The notes: a model not told the origin generated them from the letters alone. A stretch of 64,000 nucleotides of DNA from Manduca sexta (GCF_014839805.1 NC_051115.1:682001-746000); one strand, 5' to 3'; positions 43,560 to 54,682 are shown, numbered from the stretch's first letter. Numbers and translations: made by a program.

Positions 43560-43725
43560 AACAAAAAATCGCGTAAAGTATAGAGAATTGATTCGACTCC
43601 GAAGTCGTATAAATAAAGTTTAATTGTTTCCCGCGCAAAAAACGGACGCCATATTGCAGACCTTCACGGTTGACCAATCAGAGAGCGTTGTGGGTTGTAT
43701 TTTTTAAACGGCCAGTAACAATGTG
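43560..43725. promoter_or_regulatory. Small unique block with CCAAT box
   Basis: CGTATAAATAAAG (TATA-like), GACGCCATATTGCAGACC and GACCAATCAGAGAGCG within 110 bases. Regulatory role inferred. Confidence 0.28.
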
Positions 43726-43964
43726 TTTTTTTTTTTTGAGGTCACATAGGTTTGTTTATGGTTAAATGAATTTTGTTAAAATGATTACCAAATGATGAGC
43801 AAGTCGCTTGATGGGAAGCAACACGAATACCCAACGGTAAATGTCCTTAACTTTGAATTACAAATTCCTACCTTGTAATGGAGATATTTACTTACTCCAT
43901 CACGCTAGCCTAGAGCGGTTAGATTTCACATATCTTAATCTATCCATATTATAAAACAAATTCC

Positions 43965-44155
43965 CCTTTTCTGTCTCTCTGTTTGTTATCGATTTTCTCA
44001 AAATCTACTGAACGGATTTTTATGAAATTTGGTATGGAGATAGTTTAAGACCTTGGAAAAGTTATAGGCTACTTTCTATCCAGGGTAAATATATAGCGGG
44101 ACTTTTATCCCGGAAAACTCTTACACAAGAGGAAGCCATAGCAAAAACTATTATA
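43965..44155 (+). repeat. LINE-type 3' end (family H)
   Basis: CTACTGAACGGATTTTTATG, GAGATAGTTTAAGACCTTGG, AATATATAGCGGGACTTTTA. Confidence 0.68.
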
Positions 44156-44850
44156 AAGTTCTTCTATATCTAGGTTTCCTCACGTTTGCCTACAACATTA
44201 AAGCAATCTATAATTGATGTTAATTGTCCAGTAAAAACAGAAGTCTATTTCGAAAACGCATTTAAAATTCTAAAATACGAACCCGTTAACAGTCGCGTCC
44301 GTTTGTAATACAAAAACAAGTCGCCACGGGCCGAATGTACCACAAAAGGGGGATTAACTCCCAAAACCCATTATTGTCTCGCACCGCAATTGTCAAAGTA
44401 TGGCCACTGTGGGCGGGTATTTTTTTTTGTTTTTTTTTTTTGACTTTCGGCCACAAATTTGTCCGCGTCAACGCTTGAGTGTTAACTTTGGAGATTAAGT
44501 GCTCTAGATTATGTATTTTTTTGTAATATCTTCGTTGCAAATTGGAGTAAAGAAGAAATTTAAAGCTTTTTTCGGTTTTTATTTTTGTTGTTTTCTTTAC
44601 TATGCGTTTTGATTGTAATATTCTTCATAATTTTCTATACGATTCATTTCGTAGCGAAATGCGATTTAGTTGATTGTAGAGACCATTTAGGGGACTAAAA
44701 TATTCGTCTTGTGTTTATGTATATAAGTTTTGTTTTGAATAAACTTTACTAGCCTTTGCTAGCGGCGGATCGTGAAAAGCTTTACCCGCTACAAAAATCC
44801 CTAAAATACTGTATGACGCCAACGGCAATTGTTTTGAAAAACAATTAAAA
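44156..44850. other. Intron 4, AT-rich
   Basis: Contains T-runs (44432-44451) and an 84-codon reverse-strand ORF without motifs. No repeat recognised. Confidence 0.4.
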
Positions 44851-45050
44851 AAAAAACAGTATATCCCATGGAGCTAATTATCAAATCAATATTCAAATTA
44901 TCAAAAAATTGTCTGTATATTTATTTAGGACATGGTCTGCTTATGTGCGAAGTTTCATCCAAGCAAGTTGTTTTTGCGTTTAATTCTAACCGACAAACAT
45001 TCAAATTCGCAAACTTCAGTATTCATATCATTAGTAAGTAGTAAAGTAAC
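44851..45050 (+). repeat. LINE-type 3' end (family H), diverged
   Basis: ATCCCATGGAGCTAATTATC, GTGCGAAGTTTCATCCAAGC and a TCATATCATTAGTAAG end. Confidence 0.5.
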
Positions 45051-45142
45051 AATTTGTTTTGTGTTATATAACAATCTCTAATACTAATATGTAAAAGATT
45101 TCATTGAAATAAAATATGTTATTATTCTTCATTTAATTTAAA

Positions 45143-45467
45143 AGCGGTGATAGCTTAGTTGGGTGTAGAACGGACTGCTGAGACAAATGTCCGCAAGTTC
45201 AAATTCCAAAGGCATACACCTCTGACTTTTCTAATAAAATTATGTGTGTATTCTTTGTAAATTATCGCTTGTTTTAACGGTAAAAGAAAACATCGTGAGG
45301 AAACCTGCATACCTGAGAAAATCTCTACAGGAATTTTGACTGTGTGAAGTCTACCAATCCGCACTGGGCTAGCGTGGTGGACTAAGGCCTAATTCCTTCT
45401 CAGTAGTAGAGGAGGCCCTTGCCCAACAGTGCGACAGTATATTATACAGGGTCATTATTGATATTAT
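45143..45467 (+). repeat. SINE A, full length
   Basis: AGCGGTGATAGCTTAGTTGG head, CAAGTTCAAATTCC B box, TGATATTATTC end. Variant head (GCTTAG) shared with the copy at 58988. Confidence 0.9.
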
Positions 45468-46124
45468 TCTTCTTTTAAAAATGGCTCCACCGTTTCATCA
45501 GTGATTTTGTCAAGTTGTCGAGTTGGTAGCAGTTAAAATATTATAAGTTTATTAAAATAACTTTGGATCCGTGGTGAACTTAAAAAATACACCAACGACA
45601 AAGAGCAATTGGGACAATACATTTGAAATTAAACATAATGTAAAATTTTATAAAATGACGTTAAAAATTAACAATGTAAATTTATCATAGCGTTTCTAAA
45701 AAATATTACCCGCAGCCATTTTTTTTGTCCCATTTACAATCAGCTACTGTGGAACAATGCGGTCGGTAAGACCCGCACCTAAAGAGATTAGGACGCCGTT
45801 CAATAAGCTTAAAAGGGTTAAACTAACCAGTGGTCAATGATGGACAATACGGCGATGTTTTTGTGCCTAGTTTTTTTTTTTAATAATATTGAGTGATTTA
45901 CTACTGTTTTAGATTTGTATGTTTCACCGTATGTTCTATTGAAGACAGTTTTTATACGTTTATGAAGTATATTAATGTTAGATGCTAAATATAATTAAAG
46001 TAGCTGTGCCTCGCGTGGGAATGAGTGTATCACAAACATTTTCCCGCATAAATCCCGACCCACGAGATTTTTTACAAACACGCGACCTCTTCAACAGTAA
46101 TCCCTATATTTCAGTCAATTTACA
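45468..46124. other. Intron 4, nothing recognised
   Basis: AT-rich; no element identified. Confidence 0.4.
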
Positions 46125-46272
46125 TAAAACCGTAATGTACTATTAATCTAAACCTTCCTTAAGAATTACACTATCTTTTAGTAAAAACCGTACAAAAATC
46201 CGATGAGTAGATTTTGAGAAAATCGATCACACAGACAGTTTTTGGGGACTTTGTTTTATATGTAGATGTAAC
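46125..46272 (-). mobile_element. Diverged Helitron F-like 5' end
   Basis: CTAAACCTTCCTTAAGAATT, AAAAATCCGATGAGTAGATT and GGGGACTTTGTTTTATATGT parallel the 5' third of family F but are much diverged. Confidence 0.4.
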
Positions 46273-46349
46273 CTCTGCTTTGAAAGAAAAATAGATATAT
46301 CTTAAAAATATAATCCAGCTAGGCGCAGCTGGTACATCCTTTAATATAT

Positions 46350-46510
46350 TATTACCAGTACAGAAGTTAACTTTCCAAAAGGCAACCCGACAACATATAG
46401 GTAATGCATAAACTAAGACTTAAAGCGGTCTGCAAATCGTTCTAATGATAATTAGATTCTACATAAAGGAAAGCAGTAGGAATCGGGCTATATGCATCCT
46501 TCGACAGTTA
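46350..46510 (-). repeat. Repeat D
   Basis: TTTCCAAAAGGCAACCCGAC, GGTCTGCAAATCGTTCTAAT, GGAAAGCAGTAGGAATCGGG. Confidence 0.68.
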
Positions 46511-47014
46511 GGTTCGAACCCCATCCCAGTAATTATATTTTAATGCCAACAATTTTAGACGTTCTGTTACTTAAAACAAGTTTGAGTACTCAGGCAGCGG
46601 CTTGTCTGTGTTCCTGGCATAGGCGTGTCCATGAGCGGCAGTAGCCTTCTGCCTATACTGGCATAAAAAAAAAATAGTTTCCCACCTAGGACATACTTCA
46701 GCGCCCATTACCAATGGACGAATGAAGTGAATTTTTTTTGCAATAAAGAAATAAGTCGGTACTTTGTACCCACAGTCAAATAGATTATGACAATATTCCT
46801 TTTGAATTGTAAGGGTTGACTTTGAACAGTGGCGGGTGTTATAAATTATTGTTTATAATTCTCTGGAGAGTTTGCGGGTTTCAAATGATTTCTTTGGAAA
46901 TTCTTTTCTTGTAAATGGTTTGGTTTTAAACCGACTCCGAAATGGGACGCTGTTAATTCATGTATAACTTTAAGCGACTTCGCATTTGTATTTAAATAAT
47001 AGCTTATTTTATAA
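46511..47014. other. Intron 4, unassigned
   Basis: No repeat or exon identified. Confidence 0.4.
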
Positions 47015-47347
47015 TAAATAATAATAATAATATCAGCCCTGTATTATATACTCGCCCACTGCTGAGCACGGGCCTCCTCTACTACTGAGAGGGGATTAGG
47101 CCTTAGTCCACCACGCTGGCCTAGTGCGGATTGGTAGACTTCACACACCTTCGAAATTCCTATAGAGAACTTCTCAGATGTGCAGGTTTTCTCTCGATGT
47201 TTTCCTTCACCGTTAAAGCGAACGTTAAATTCACAAAGAATACACACATGATTTTTTAGAAAAGTCAGAGGTGTGTGCCCTTGGGATTTGATCCTGCGGA
47301 CATTCGTCTTCGCAGTCCGTTCCACACCCAACTAGGCTATCGCCACT
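47015..47347 (-). repeat. SINE A, full length
   Basis: AATAATAATAATATCAGCCC tail to head, with a T-run after it. Very similar to 16583. Confidence 0.9.
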
Positions 47348-47464
47348 TTTTTTTTTTTTAAAATAAAAAAAAATAGCTTATTTTACGTGTTTTTAAATTT
47401 AAAACTTTTTGCAAAAAGTTTCAGTAGTGTGTTTGAAATTTTTCGCGATATTTTATTTATATAG

Positions 47465-47690
47465 GAAAACCTATTGGCAGGTCTCTTGTATGTGAGAGTC
47501 CGCCTGTTGTGTTCCGGTTCGACATTGTAGCCAGTGTAACTACTGGACATAATAGTTAACATCTCATGTCTCAGACGAGCGCAGTGGAATACCAAACACT
47601 TTGTAATTCAAGGTGTCGGTGTTTCTACTGTTTATCGGTCGTATCGCTTACAGGTGAACGGCAAGCTCATCTCGTCAATTAAATCAAAAG
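47465..47690 (+). repeat. Repeat B, internally deleted
   Basis: GGCAGGTCTCTTGTATGTGA, then directly GTTGTGTTCCGGTTCGACAT. The central 50 bases are absent. Confidence 0.75.
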
Positions 47691-47699
47691 AAAAGTCTT

Positions 47700-47815
47700 T
47701 CGAAAATGAAGTCTGCTAATCTGCACTTCAGAGTGGTAGATTAAGTTAAACACTATCAATAGATGCCCAGCAGTGGGACAGTATATACAGGGCTGGTTTT
47801 ACCCATATAACTTCG
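47700..47815 (+). repeat. SINE A tail fragment
   Basis: TCTGCACTTCAGAGTGGTAG and CAGCAGTGGGACAGTATATA. Lies 155 bases before exon 5. Confidence 0.65.
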
Positions 47816-47969
47816 TAAAATCAGGGCTGCCAAGGGTTTTGAATTCACCTTCGTCTCAGCAGTCAAAGCAAAAAAAAATATCAAAAACAACCCTATAACA
47901 ACAAAGTAAATACGACATTTATTCTAGCAAAATAAATATAAATAATCTAACAACACCGTCCCTTTCCAG

Positions 47970-48100
47970 GTGAATACGTGATCCAAGGTGAACTGCCTCG
48001 CGGCCTAGTGAACGAGGAGTCCCGCTTCGATCTGCTCGAGGAGGCGCTGCAGCTGGTGGAGCTCGGGGACGAGGCGGAGACCAAGAATGAGCCGGCTGAG
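47970..48100 (+). CDS. cnc: CncC exon 5: completes ETGE
   Basis: Acceptor CCCTTTCCAG. Two bases finish Gly445, then 43 codons (446-488) starting EYVIQGELPRGL and including ESRFDLLEEALQLVELGD, a conserved leucine-rich helix after the Keap1 motif. The drawn donor GAG|GTCATT is weak but gives phase 0, matching exon 6. An alternative GTAATA donor at 48114 would put exon 6 in an implausible frame. If unspliced, the ORF ends at TAA 48125-48127 after VITDSNKP. High confidence in the exon, moderate in its 3' edge. Confidence 0.9.
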
Positions 48101-48277
48101 GTCATTACAGATAGTAATAAACCTTAACCACCCCCCAGTATAAGATAAATAAAACAAAAAATATACAGACGCTGGGGCTATGCCACGAGAATTTAAAAAA
48201 AAAACGGCCTGCCAGCAAAACGTGTTCTCTCCTATAACTTACGGTCCTTCATTGATATTCTATAGCCACGAACGTCT

Positions 48278-48613
48278 ATATAAACTATTTGTTCAAAATC
48301 TGAACTAAAATGGCAACCGAAACGTCACTTATAACTTATTTATTCACCTGAACAACAATTTTATTTATTTGACTAATATTTTTTGTTCACATTCAGGTTT
48401 GGACTTAGTTGTGTTTTATTATGAGCGCCACTCTGCACACAACTACAAGCATCAATATTGTTCATACTAAAATCAGTTTGAATGGATGACAGTTCAATAC
48501 AGTTGAACACAGTGAAGGTTCGGAACGCCAAATCTACGTATATATCGACATATATATAAATAAGAGTGACATTTTGGTTGCCATTTTAGTTCAGATTTTA
48601 AACAAATAGTTTA
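48278..48613 (-). mobile_element. TIR element N, full length
   Basis: Terminal inverted repeats of about 50 bp (TATAAACTATTTGTTCAAAA and mirrored end, a few mismatches). No ORF. Immediately followed by MITE C. Confidence 0.82.
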
Positions 48614-49015
48614 TACAGGGTCATTTTGACATCGCGTTCCTAAATGAAACCACATACTTATCTAGTTGGAAATTACACTTTACCAATAACTTCTTAAGCC
48701 TTAGATGTCAAATAAAAATGCTTAAGTTTCGAACAAAATAAACATTAATTAAAAAAATATTTTAATTTTACGCGCCCTAATGCCACTACTACTACTCTAA
48801 GAGAATTCATTGCAGCAACATCATACTTTCAGTCAGCAATACACTTACGCACACGCCAGATTCACAACTACAAAAATAATCAAAAAATCTGAAAACTAAA
48901 CCAGGATTTTTGTTGAAAATATTCGTTATTAATGGATGACTTTTGGCACAATGTCAGCAAAGGTGAAGACGAGTATGTGGTTTGATTTAGTAACGCAATG
49001 TCGAAATGGCCTTGT
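48614..49015 (+). mobile_element. MITE C, full length
   Basis: TACAGGGTCATTTTGACATC to GAAATGGCCTTGTA. It sits in intron 5, head to tail with element N. Confidence 0.85.
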
Positions 49016-49034
49016 ATGGACGTTCGTATGTATT

Positions 49035-49207
49035 AACCTCCTTCTAGTCGAATTTCGACCACGGGGGCCAATCTCAATGGAGATCAGCCACACAGAGATA
49101 TTATAGTGCACAAGTGTGTGCAATACACAGCACTCTCTGTTCCTTCTCATAGTCCGGTGAGACATGACCGGAGAGAGATCAGGCGCAGGACCAACGGCTT
49201 TACGTGC
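49035..49207 (-). repeat. SINE I2 fragment
   Basis: Reverse strand of the monomer (TGTTCCTTCTCATAGTCCGG) and ACCAACGGCTTTACGTGC. It ends about 50 bases before the exon 6 acceptor. Confidence 0.82.
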
Positions 49208-49257
49208 TTGTTCGTGTGTATAGAATACACGTCAATGGCTATGTATGTTGTCGACAG

Positions 49258-49353
49258 CCGCCGGTAGAGGGCAGCAGCAGCGGCGAGGGCGCGATGCTGC
49301 ACCCAGCGATGCGGCACGTGCCGCACCACCCGCTCGCGCACTACCACAACCAG
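49258..49353 (+). CDS. cnc: CncC exon 6: His-rich segment
   Basis: Acceptor TTGTCGACAG, donor CAG|GTAACA, 32 codons (489-520), phase 0. Reads PPVEGSSSGEGAMLHPAMRH, followed by VPHHPLAHYHNQ. High GC, in contrast to its surroundings, and the frame agrees with exon 5. I recognise the MLHPAMRH/HHP pattern as insect-cnc-like. An in-frame Met (501) could start shorter isoforms. The exon is boxed in by a SINE on the left and a Helitron on the right. Downstream exons with the CNC-bZIP domain are outside the window. Confidence 0.85.
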
Positions 49354-49369
49354 GTAACATATTAATATA

Positions 49370-49661
49370 TTAGCGACCAGCCCCGGCTTCGCACGGGTGC
49401 AATGCTGATACTAAATACACTACAGAAAAACTGTGAACGTTGTATATAAAAACATAGCGGCCCGCTCTGGCTTCGCACGGGTATAACATAACAAAATAAC
49501 AGTGTTTCTCCACTATTTAATGGATGTTATTATTCATGTAAACCTTCCTCTTGAATCACTCTATCTATTAAAAAAACCGCATCAAAATCCGTTGTGTAGT
49601 TTTAAAGATTTAAGCACACATAGGGACAGAGAAAGCGACTTTGTTTTATACTATGTAGTGA
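49370..49661 (-). mobile_element. Non-autonomous Helitron F beside exon 6
   Basis: Starts 16 bases after the last base of exon 6. Full length, though the CTAG end has decayed to TTAG on the + strand. A SINE A tail begins immediately after it. Confidence 0.82.
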
Positions 49662-49662
49662 T

Positions 49663-49968
49663 ATAATAATATCAGCCCTGTATTATATACTTGCCCACTG
49701 CTGAGCACGGGCCTCCTCTACTACTGAGAGGGATTAGGCCTTAGTCCACCACGCTGTAGTGCGGGTAGACTTCACACACCTTCGAAAGTTCTGTAAGAGA
49801 AGTTCTCAGATATGCAGGTTTCCTCACGATGTTTTCCTTCACCGTTAAAGCAAACGATAAATTCACAAAGAATACACACATGATTTTTAGAAAAGTCAGA
49901 GGTGTGTTTGGGTTTTGAACCTGCGGACATTCGTCTTGGCAGTCCGTTCCACACCCAACTAGCTTACA
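49663..49968 (-). repeat. SINE A, nearly complete
   Basis: ATAATAATATCAGCCCTGTA to CACACCCAACTAG. Joined directly to the Helitron end. Confidence 0.88.
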
Positions 49969-49984
49969 TATACCGTCTCTATAT

Positions 49985-50140
49985 GTTTAAGGTGTTAAAA
50001 CCCGCCATAGTGGCTCACGTGTGTCGCGTGGATCAGCCTGTGTATATTCCAACAGGCATAATTGTGTCGACATCTCTCGTCAGTCGACGTTCTATTGAAC
50101 TCCACTTACCATCAGGTGTGGTGAGGTCAATTTGCGTGCA
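49985..50140 (-). repeat. Repeat K
   Basis: Reverse copy: AACCCGCCATAGTGGCTCAC, AATTGTGTCGACATCTCTCG, CCATCAGGTGTGGTGAGG. Confidence 0.75.
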
Positions 50141-50214
50141 CATAAAAAAAAACTTAATTTTAAACAAATTTTATTCCACATAACTGTCTCCGTGTTGTAA
50201 CAGAAATCAAACAC

Positions 50215-50400
50215 ATTTTTTTACGTAAACGCCGACAAAAAAAACAACAACCGGCGACTAACTAAGTATTGATTAATGATCCAATGTCGCGAGATCACAC
50301 CACACACGTTGCGTGCGCGCAAGGCATAAACGTTAGCGGGTTATAGACAGGATGCAAATCGCTTTTGACAGGTTCCGCAGGAGTTAAAAAAAATATTTTT
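50215..50400. promoter_or_regulatory. Unique block with Hox/Exd-like site
   Basis: TGATTAAT at 50270-50277 fits the Hox-Exd composite consensus TGATNNAT. CGTTGCGTGCGCGCAAGG follows. cnc acts in head patterning in flies, so homeotic input is plausible, but this is an inference from one site. Confidence 0.25.
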
Positions 50401-51221
50401 CAAATTTTATCTTACTTTTGTCCGCATTAAGTTATAATATGGACGTAATTTGAGTAACGAGGTGTATATTTGCATCTATTTTTAGTTTTAACTGAAACTT
50501 ATAATTAAGCTATTAAAAAAAAACATATAAACAACAAAAAAATACAGTAATGAGATAATTTCTGTTTTCATTTTTTTTTTTTTACTGGTTTTTAACTGAA
50601 ACTTATTATTAAGCTTTAAAAAAATACATATAAGCAAAAAAAAAAATTATAAAAGAAATACAATTAATTGTCCTAAATAAACTGATACAAACAACATCTC
50701 AAATGACATCTTAAGTCACAGCATATGATTTTGACAGCTCAGTATGGGTTACTAAACAAGGCCGTCTCACCTGAGAACATTTACGTGTCACGGGAATATA
50801 ACCTTATATACTACATAATAAGGTGACACGCGTAGTCATGTAGCTGTCATGTTTGCCGGCAAACATTCAGATGCTTCAAGTGTTGCTCCACTTCTTTTTG
50901 AAATGTACGCTATGCTATTTTCTTTACCACTGACAATATATCATACAAAATTACGATATACTTAATGGGATAAGTAATTACTAGTTACTCAACCCAGTGA
51001 CTTCAAGACACTGTGAGCTCATTCTGCGTAGATCGGACCACCAACAGCTAAAATTTTAAAAAGTTGTATAATTGTAAAATGTAGGTAGATATTGTAACTC
51101 TGACTTTACGGATGAACAACACCTCAGTCCCTGTGACCAAGACAAAGTCTTCGAAACGTCGGGAGAACAATTTAATACTAATCGCGATAGAATCCTGAAA
51201 ATTAATTAAATTTCAATGTAA
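50401..51221. other. Intron 6, AT-rich
   Basis: Two related A-rich stretches (GTTTTAACTGAAACTTATAA near 50490 and TTTTTAACTGAAACTTATTA near 50590) form a loose direct repeat. No gene recognised. Confidence 0.4.
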
Positions 51222-51255
51222 ACATTTAGTAACGCAATGTCAAAATGGCCCTGTA
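51222..51255 (+). mobile_element. MITE C terminal fragment
   Basis: Only the right terminal repeat remains (CATTTAGTAACGCAATGTCA ... CCCTGTA). Confidence 0.7.
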
Positions 51256-51274
51256 TAGTGGCATGTTTAGTTGC

Positions 51275-51430
51275 AATGGTGGTACATCGTCCGCTCTCGC
51301 TTCCTCTCACGCGTAGCGTCGTCAGCCAATCACGCTATACATCAATCAGACGGTGACAATTACGACTATGGACAAATTGTCTATGCGTTTAAAAAAGTGA
51401 TGTGCCGGTTTTTTGACGGTTGATTTTTAG
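51275..51430. promoter_or_regulatory. Unique block with CCAAT-like and ATCAATCA sites
   Basis: CGTCGTCAGCCAATCACGC, then ATCAATCAGACGG. Repeat-free and locally GC-rich. Confidence 0.22.
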
Positions 51431-51884
51431 TTTATTTATTCATTAAAAGGTATACCAACAGCTTACATATAAAACATTACATATTTAGCATTACTTAAAC
51501 TATAGGTCTAGATTATATGCCAAATTATAGGTACACACATCATTCACCAACTTAACGTTAAAGCAGCTTACACTAAGGAACATAATTACCTTCAGACAAT
51601 AATGATAACATTACAATATTGAGAAATCTATGTTCATTAAGCTAAAATAAGTAAACAACTGGATTAAAATAACCCTTATACCATTCGGCCGACTTGCTAT
51701 TTAATTTCTTTTTAAAATTGTTGCATGAGTCAAAGAATACATCAAGGTTTGATGACTTAACAATGATGTGCAAGTTGTCAATTTATATTACTGGATTTTA
51801 AATAATATGCTAATTTACCTCGCTACCAATTTTATTTACCTAAGTTCCTCAATGTAGGTCCAGCATAATGTGACGAAATTATAT
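51431..51884. other. Intron 6, nothing recognised
   Basis: AT-rich with no recognised element. Confidence 0.4.
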
Positions 51885-51990
51885 TTATTTATTGCTTTGC
51901 TTGACTAGACGAGTTTGCCGTTCGCCTGATGGTAAGCGAATCCAGTATGAGCACTTCATATATAATAAAATTGTGTATATAGGCGGACTT
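51885..51990 (-). repeat. Repeat B 3' fragment
   Basis: TATTGCTTTGCTTGACTAGA and GCCGTTCGCCTGATGGTAAG. Confidence 0.6.
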
Positions 51991-53087
51991 ATAGGCATTC
52001 TCTCCAGTTAACCATAGGAGCAAATGAACAAGGTAGTTGCATCAAATATAACTAACAAATATAAATAATACGATATATGTATACAAATATTAATGGATTA
52101 AATGTATTTATTGTCCGATAATGTCGATTTACGTCCGTACCTCTTGTTTTTCCTTCATTTTGCTTCAGTGGGGTCAACACCACATTGCAGATTTAGAGTT
52201 TTTTAAACACCTATTTAATAAAAATAGAACAAAATATTTTTATAATTATTTTCATTTAAAATCTACAGTTCGTTAGTACACTTTGAGTGCTTACAGGGGT
52301 CAAAACGTCCCTCATTTTGAATTCCTTTACTTTAACCATTTTTTGCCCAACACCTGAGCGCATTCCGATAAATAAAAGTACACATTTGTAATAATTTGAG
52401 ATGCGACGGGGACCTAAGTAAACACTTGAGTTTCTGAACGATCAGCGGGCGAAATTAGTTGTAGGGATGGGATCTTTGTCGATATTAAAAAATGAATTAT
52501 GATGAGGTATCGATAATGAAATTTATATTTTTTTGGGTTTATTAAATTTATGTTTTTTTTTTTAATTAGTATTTATTTATCGTGGTAGGGAAGAAGTCGG
52601 AATTTAATCTGATTCGCCAAAAGTTTCGAAAATGTTTAAAGTTAATAAAAGGTTCTTTAAGAGCCAATATTTCGAAAATTTATCATATGATTATTTTATG
52701 AATTTGAATTCACAAATAAAAAAACAATGTTCATAATTCGAAATAAGAATACATTTTGTCTAAAATAAAAGAGAAAAAAACGTTATTCTTAATTTAAAAC
52801 CTTACACACTTGTCCTTTTTAATAAAAAAACAAATTAACATAATTCTTCTGCTAGTTCTTAATTTAAAATATCATTACAAACTTGTCTTTTTCAATAACA
52901 TATTTCACGGACCGTTATTCAAACCGATTTTATTATATTTAAACAAATACATCGACATGGCGACTTCACTCACAAAACAAACAGAAAAAAACAGCTACTG
53001 TATACGAGAGAAGCCTGAATTAATCATGTTTACACAAATCTTTAACATTCTTTAACATAAAAAATATTAACCCAAATTTAACTTCAA
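51991..53087. other. Intron 6, AT-rich, nothing recognised
   Basis: Contains an 81-codon A/T-driven ORF with no motif. No element recognised. Confidence 0.4.
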
Positions 53088-53283
53088 ACTTGAGAGACTT
53101 TCCCGTCCTCACACCCACCACAACTCCTGTAAGGATCAGCAGTGGCATTGTATGACACCGAGCGGTGAAGCTCGCCGAGTCTCAGGGAACACTAATGTGT
53201 CATTATCCCGCAACGATAATCAAATAGATAGGGAGGAGTTGGAAATATTATTTGTCCACTTCCCTCCATAGCAAAGTGGGAGA
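53088..53283 (-). repeat. Repeat O, inverted copy
   Basis: Reverse complement of 5631-5833 with about the same length. A partial related stretch (GTCATTATCCCATGAAATCA) follows near 53355. Confidence 0.72.
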
Positions 53284-53613
53284 AAATAAGGAACTAAGGA
53301 GCCTTTACTTGTACTAGCTGTGTCCGCGGCTTTGCACACTTTGAACACTAATTTGTCATTATCCCATGAAATCAATCAAATAGAAAGTGAGATGGGGCAA
53401 AAAGGGGGGAGTTGGGAGTAAAACAAAGGGTAGGCAGTGGTGTAGCCAGACACGTTTTTTTTTGGATTTTTCTTTTCTAGATGGAATCAGTGGCAAAGGG
53501 TCCATATGACTACGCACTACGCCGTCGTGCCTCCCTCGTCCCTTTTCTCTGTCTCTCCCATACATCCATCTCGCTTACGCAAAATCACGTTCCATTTCCC
53601 ACATATACTTTTA
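53284..53613. other. Intron 6, mixed
   Basis: LINE-like words (ACTAGCTGTGTCCGCGGC) and decayed O sequence. ORFs on both strands lack motifs. Confidence 0.35.
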
Positions 53614-53916
53614 CTAGCGACCTGCCCCGGCTTCGCACGGGTGCAATGCTGATACTAAATACACTACAGGAAAACTGTGAACGTTGTATATAAAAACATA
53701 GCGGCCCGCTCTGGCTTCGCACGGGTATAACATAACAAAATAACAGCATTTCTCCACTATTTAATGGATGTTATTATAAATATAAACCTTCCTCTCGAAT
53801 CACTCTATCTATTAAAAAAAAAACCGCATCGAAATCCGTTGCGTAGTTTTAAAGATTTAAGCATACAAAGGGACATAGGGACAGAGAAAGCGACTTTGTT
53901 TTATACTATGTAGTGA
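53614..53916 (-). mobile_element. Non-autonomous Helitron F, full length
   Basis: Both termini and both GGCTTCGCACGGGT units intact. Confidence 0.85.
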
Positions 53917-54244
53917 AGTCAGTTCTAAGGGTGTGATATAAGATTTTTTCGGCAATAAGCATTCCGCGCCCTTTCTAGGTGTTCTAAGCTATATGGCGTA
54001 ATGTGGACATTTCCCTGCAAAACTGAACTTTGATTTAAGCCATTTTAGTTCTAAGGGTGTGGTATAACATTACCATATCAATAAAACCTTTGAAGCAATG
54101 ACTCGCAATACAAAAGCATTATACAGATTGCAAATCGCAAAATCATTCGACTGACGGCTGTATGTCGCAGCAGGAGACGAAATATGTTAAAGTTTGTTAA
54201 ATACTAATATAACAAAGTGTTTTATACGCGTACTGCCTACTCAA
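53917..54244. other. Intron 6, nothing firm
   Basis: The phrase AGTTCTAAGGGTGTG occurs twice (53931 and 54049). Otherwise nothing recognised. Confidence 0.35.
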
Positions 54245-54460
54245 CAAAAAAAAAATATTGATTTTTATGTCGTCGGATAGCTTAAAGAAATACCCATCCA
54301 ATGAACTTACGTAAATAACAGTATCTTGTTAAGAACTTGTTAAAAACACCTTAAAAGAGTTTCTCTATCTCAGTTTTACTTACAAAACTATATTTACAAA
54401 ACGATTATCTCGAAATAATGTTTCCCTGACATACCGCTTTTGTGCTTAGCATGGCAGTAT
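54245..54460. mobile_element. MITE L, left end lost
   Basis: Collinear with 42037-42284 from TTATGTCGTCGGATAGCTTA to GCTTAGCATGGCAGTAT. Confidence 0.78.
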
Positions 54461-54480
54461 AAGTATTTCGCGATAAAAAG

Positions 54481-54658
54481 CCTTTTTATTGCTTTGAAAG
54501 AAGACGAGCTCGCCGTTCGCCTGATGGTAAGCGATACGATCCATAAACAGTAGAAACTCCAAAACCTTTAATTACAAAGTATTGTGTGGTATTCCACTGC
54601 GCTCGCCTGAGACATGAGATGTTAAGTTTTATGTCCAGTAGTTACACTGGCTACATTA
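54481..54658 (-). repeat. Repeat B, half copy
   Basis: TTATTGCTTTGAAAGAAGAC to AGTTACACTGGCTACAT. Cut at the same internal region as 27850. Confidence 0.8.
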
Positions 54659-54682
54659 GTTTTCTATAGTAGAAGTAGTCTA

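Noticed and set aside
49147..49347. 66-codon reverse-strand ORF over exon 6
   Set aside because: It is the antisense shadow of cnc exon 6 plus SINE sequence.
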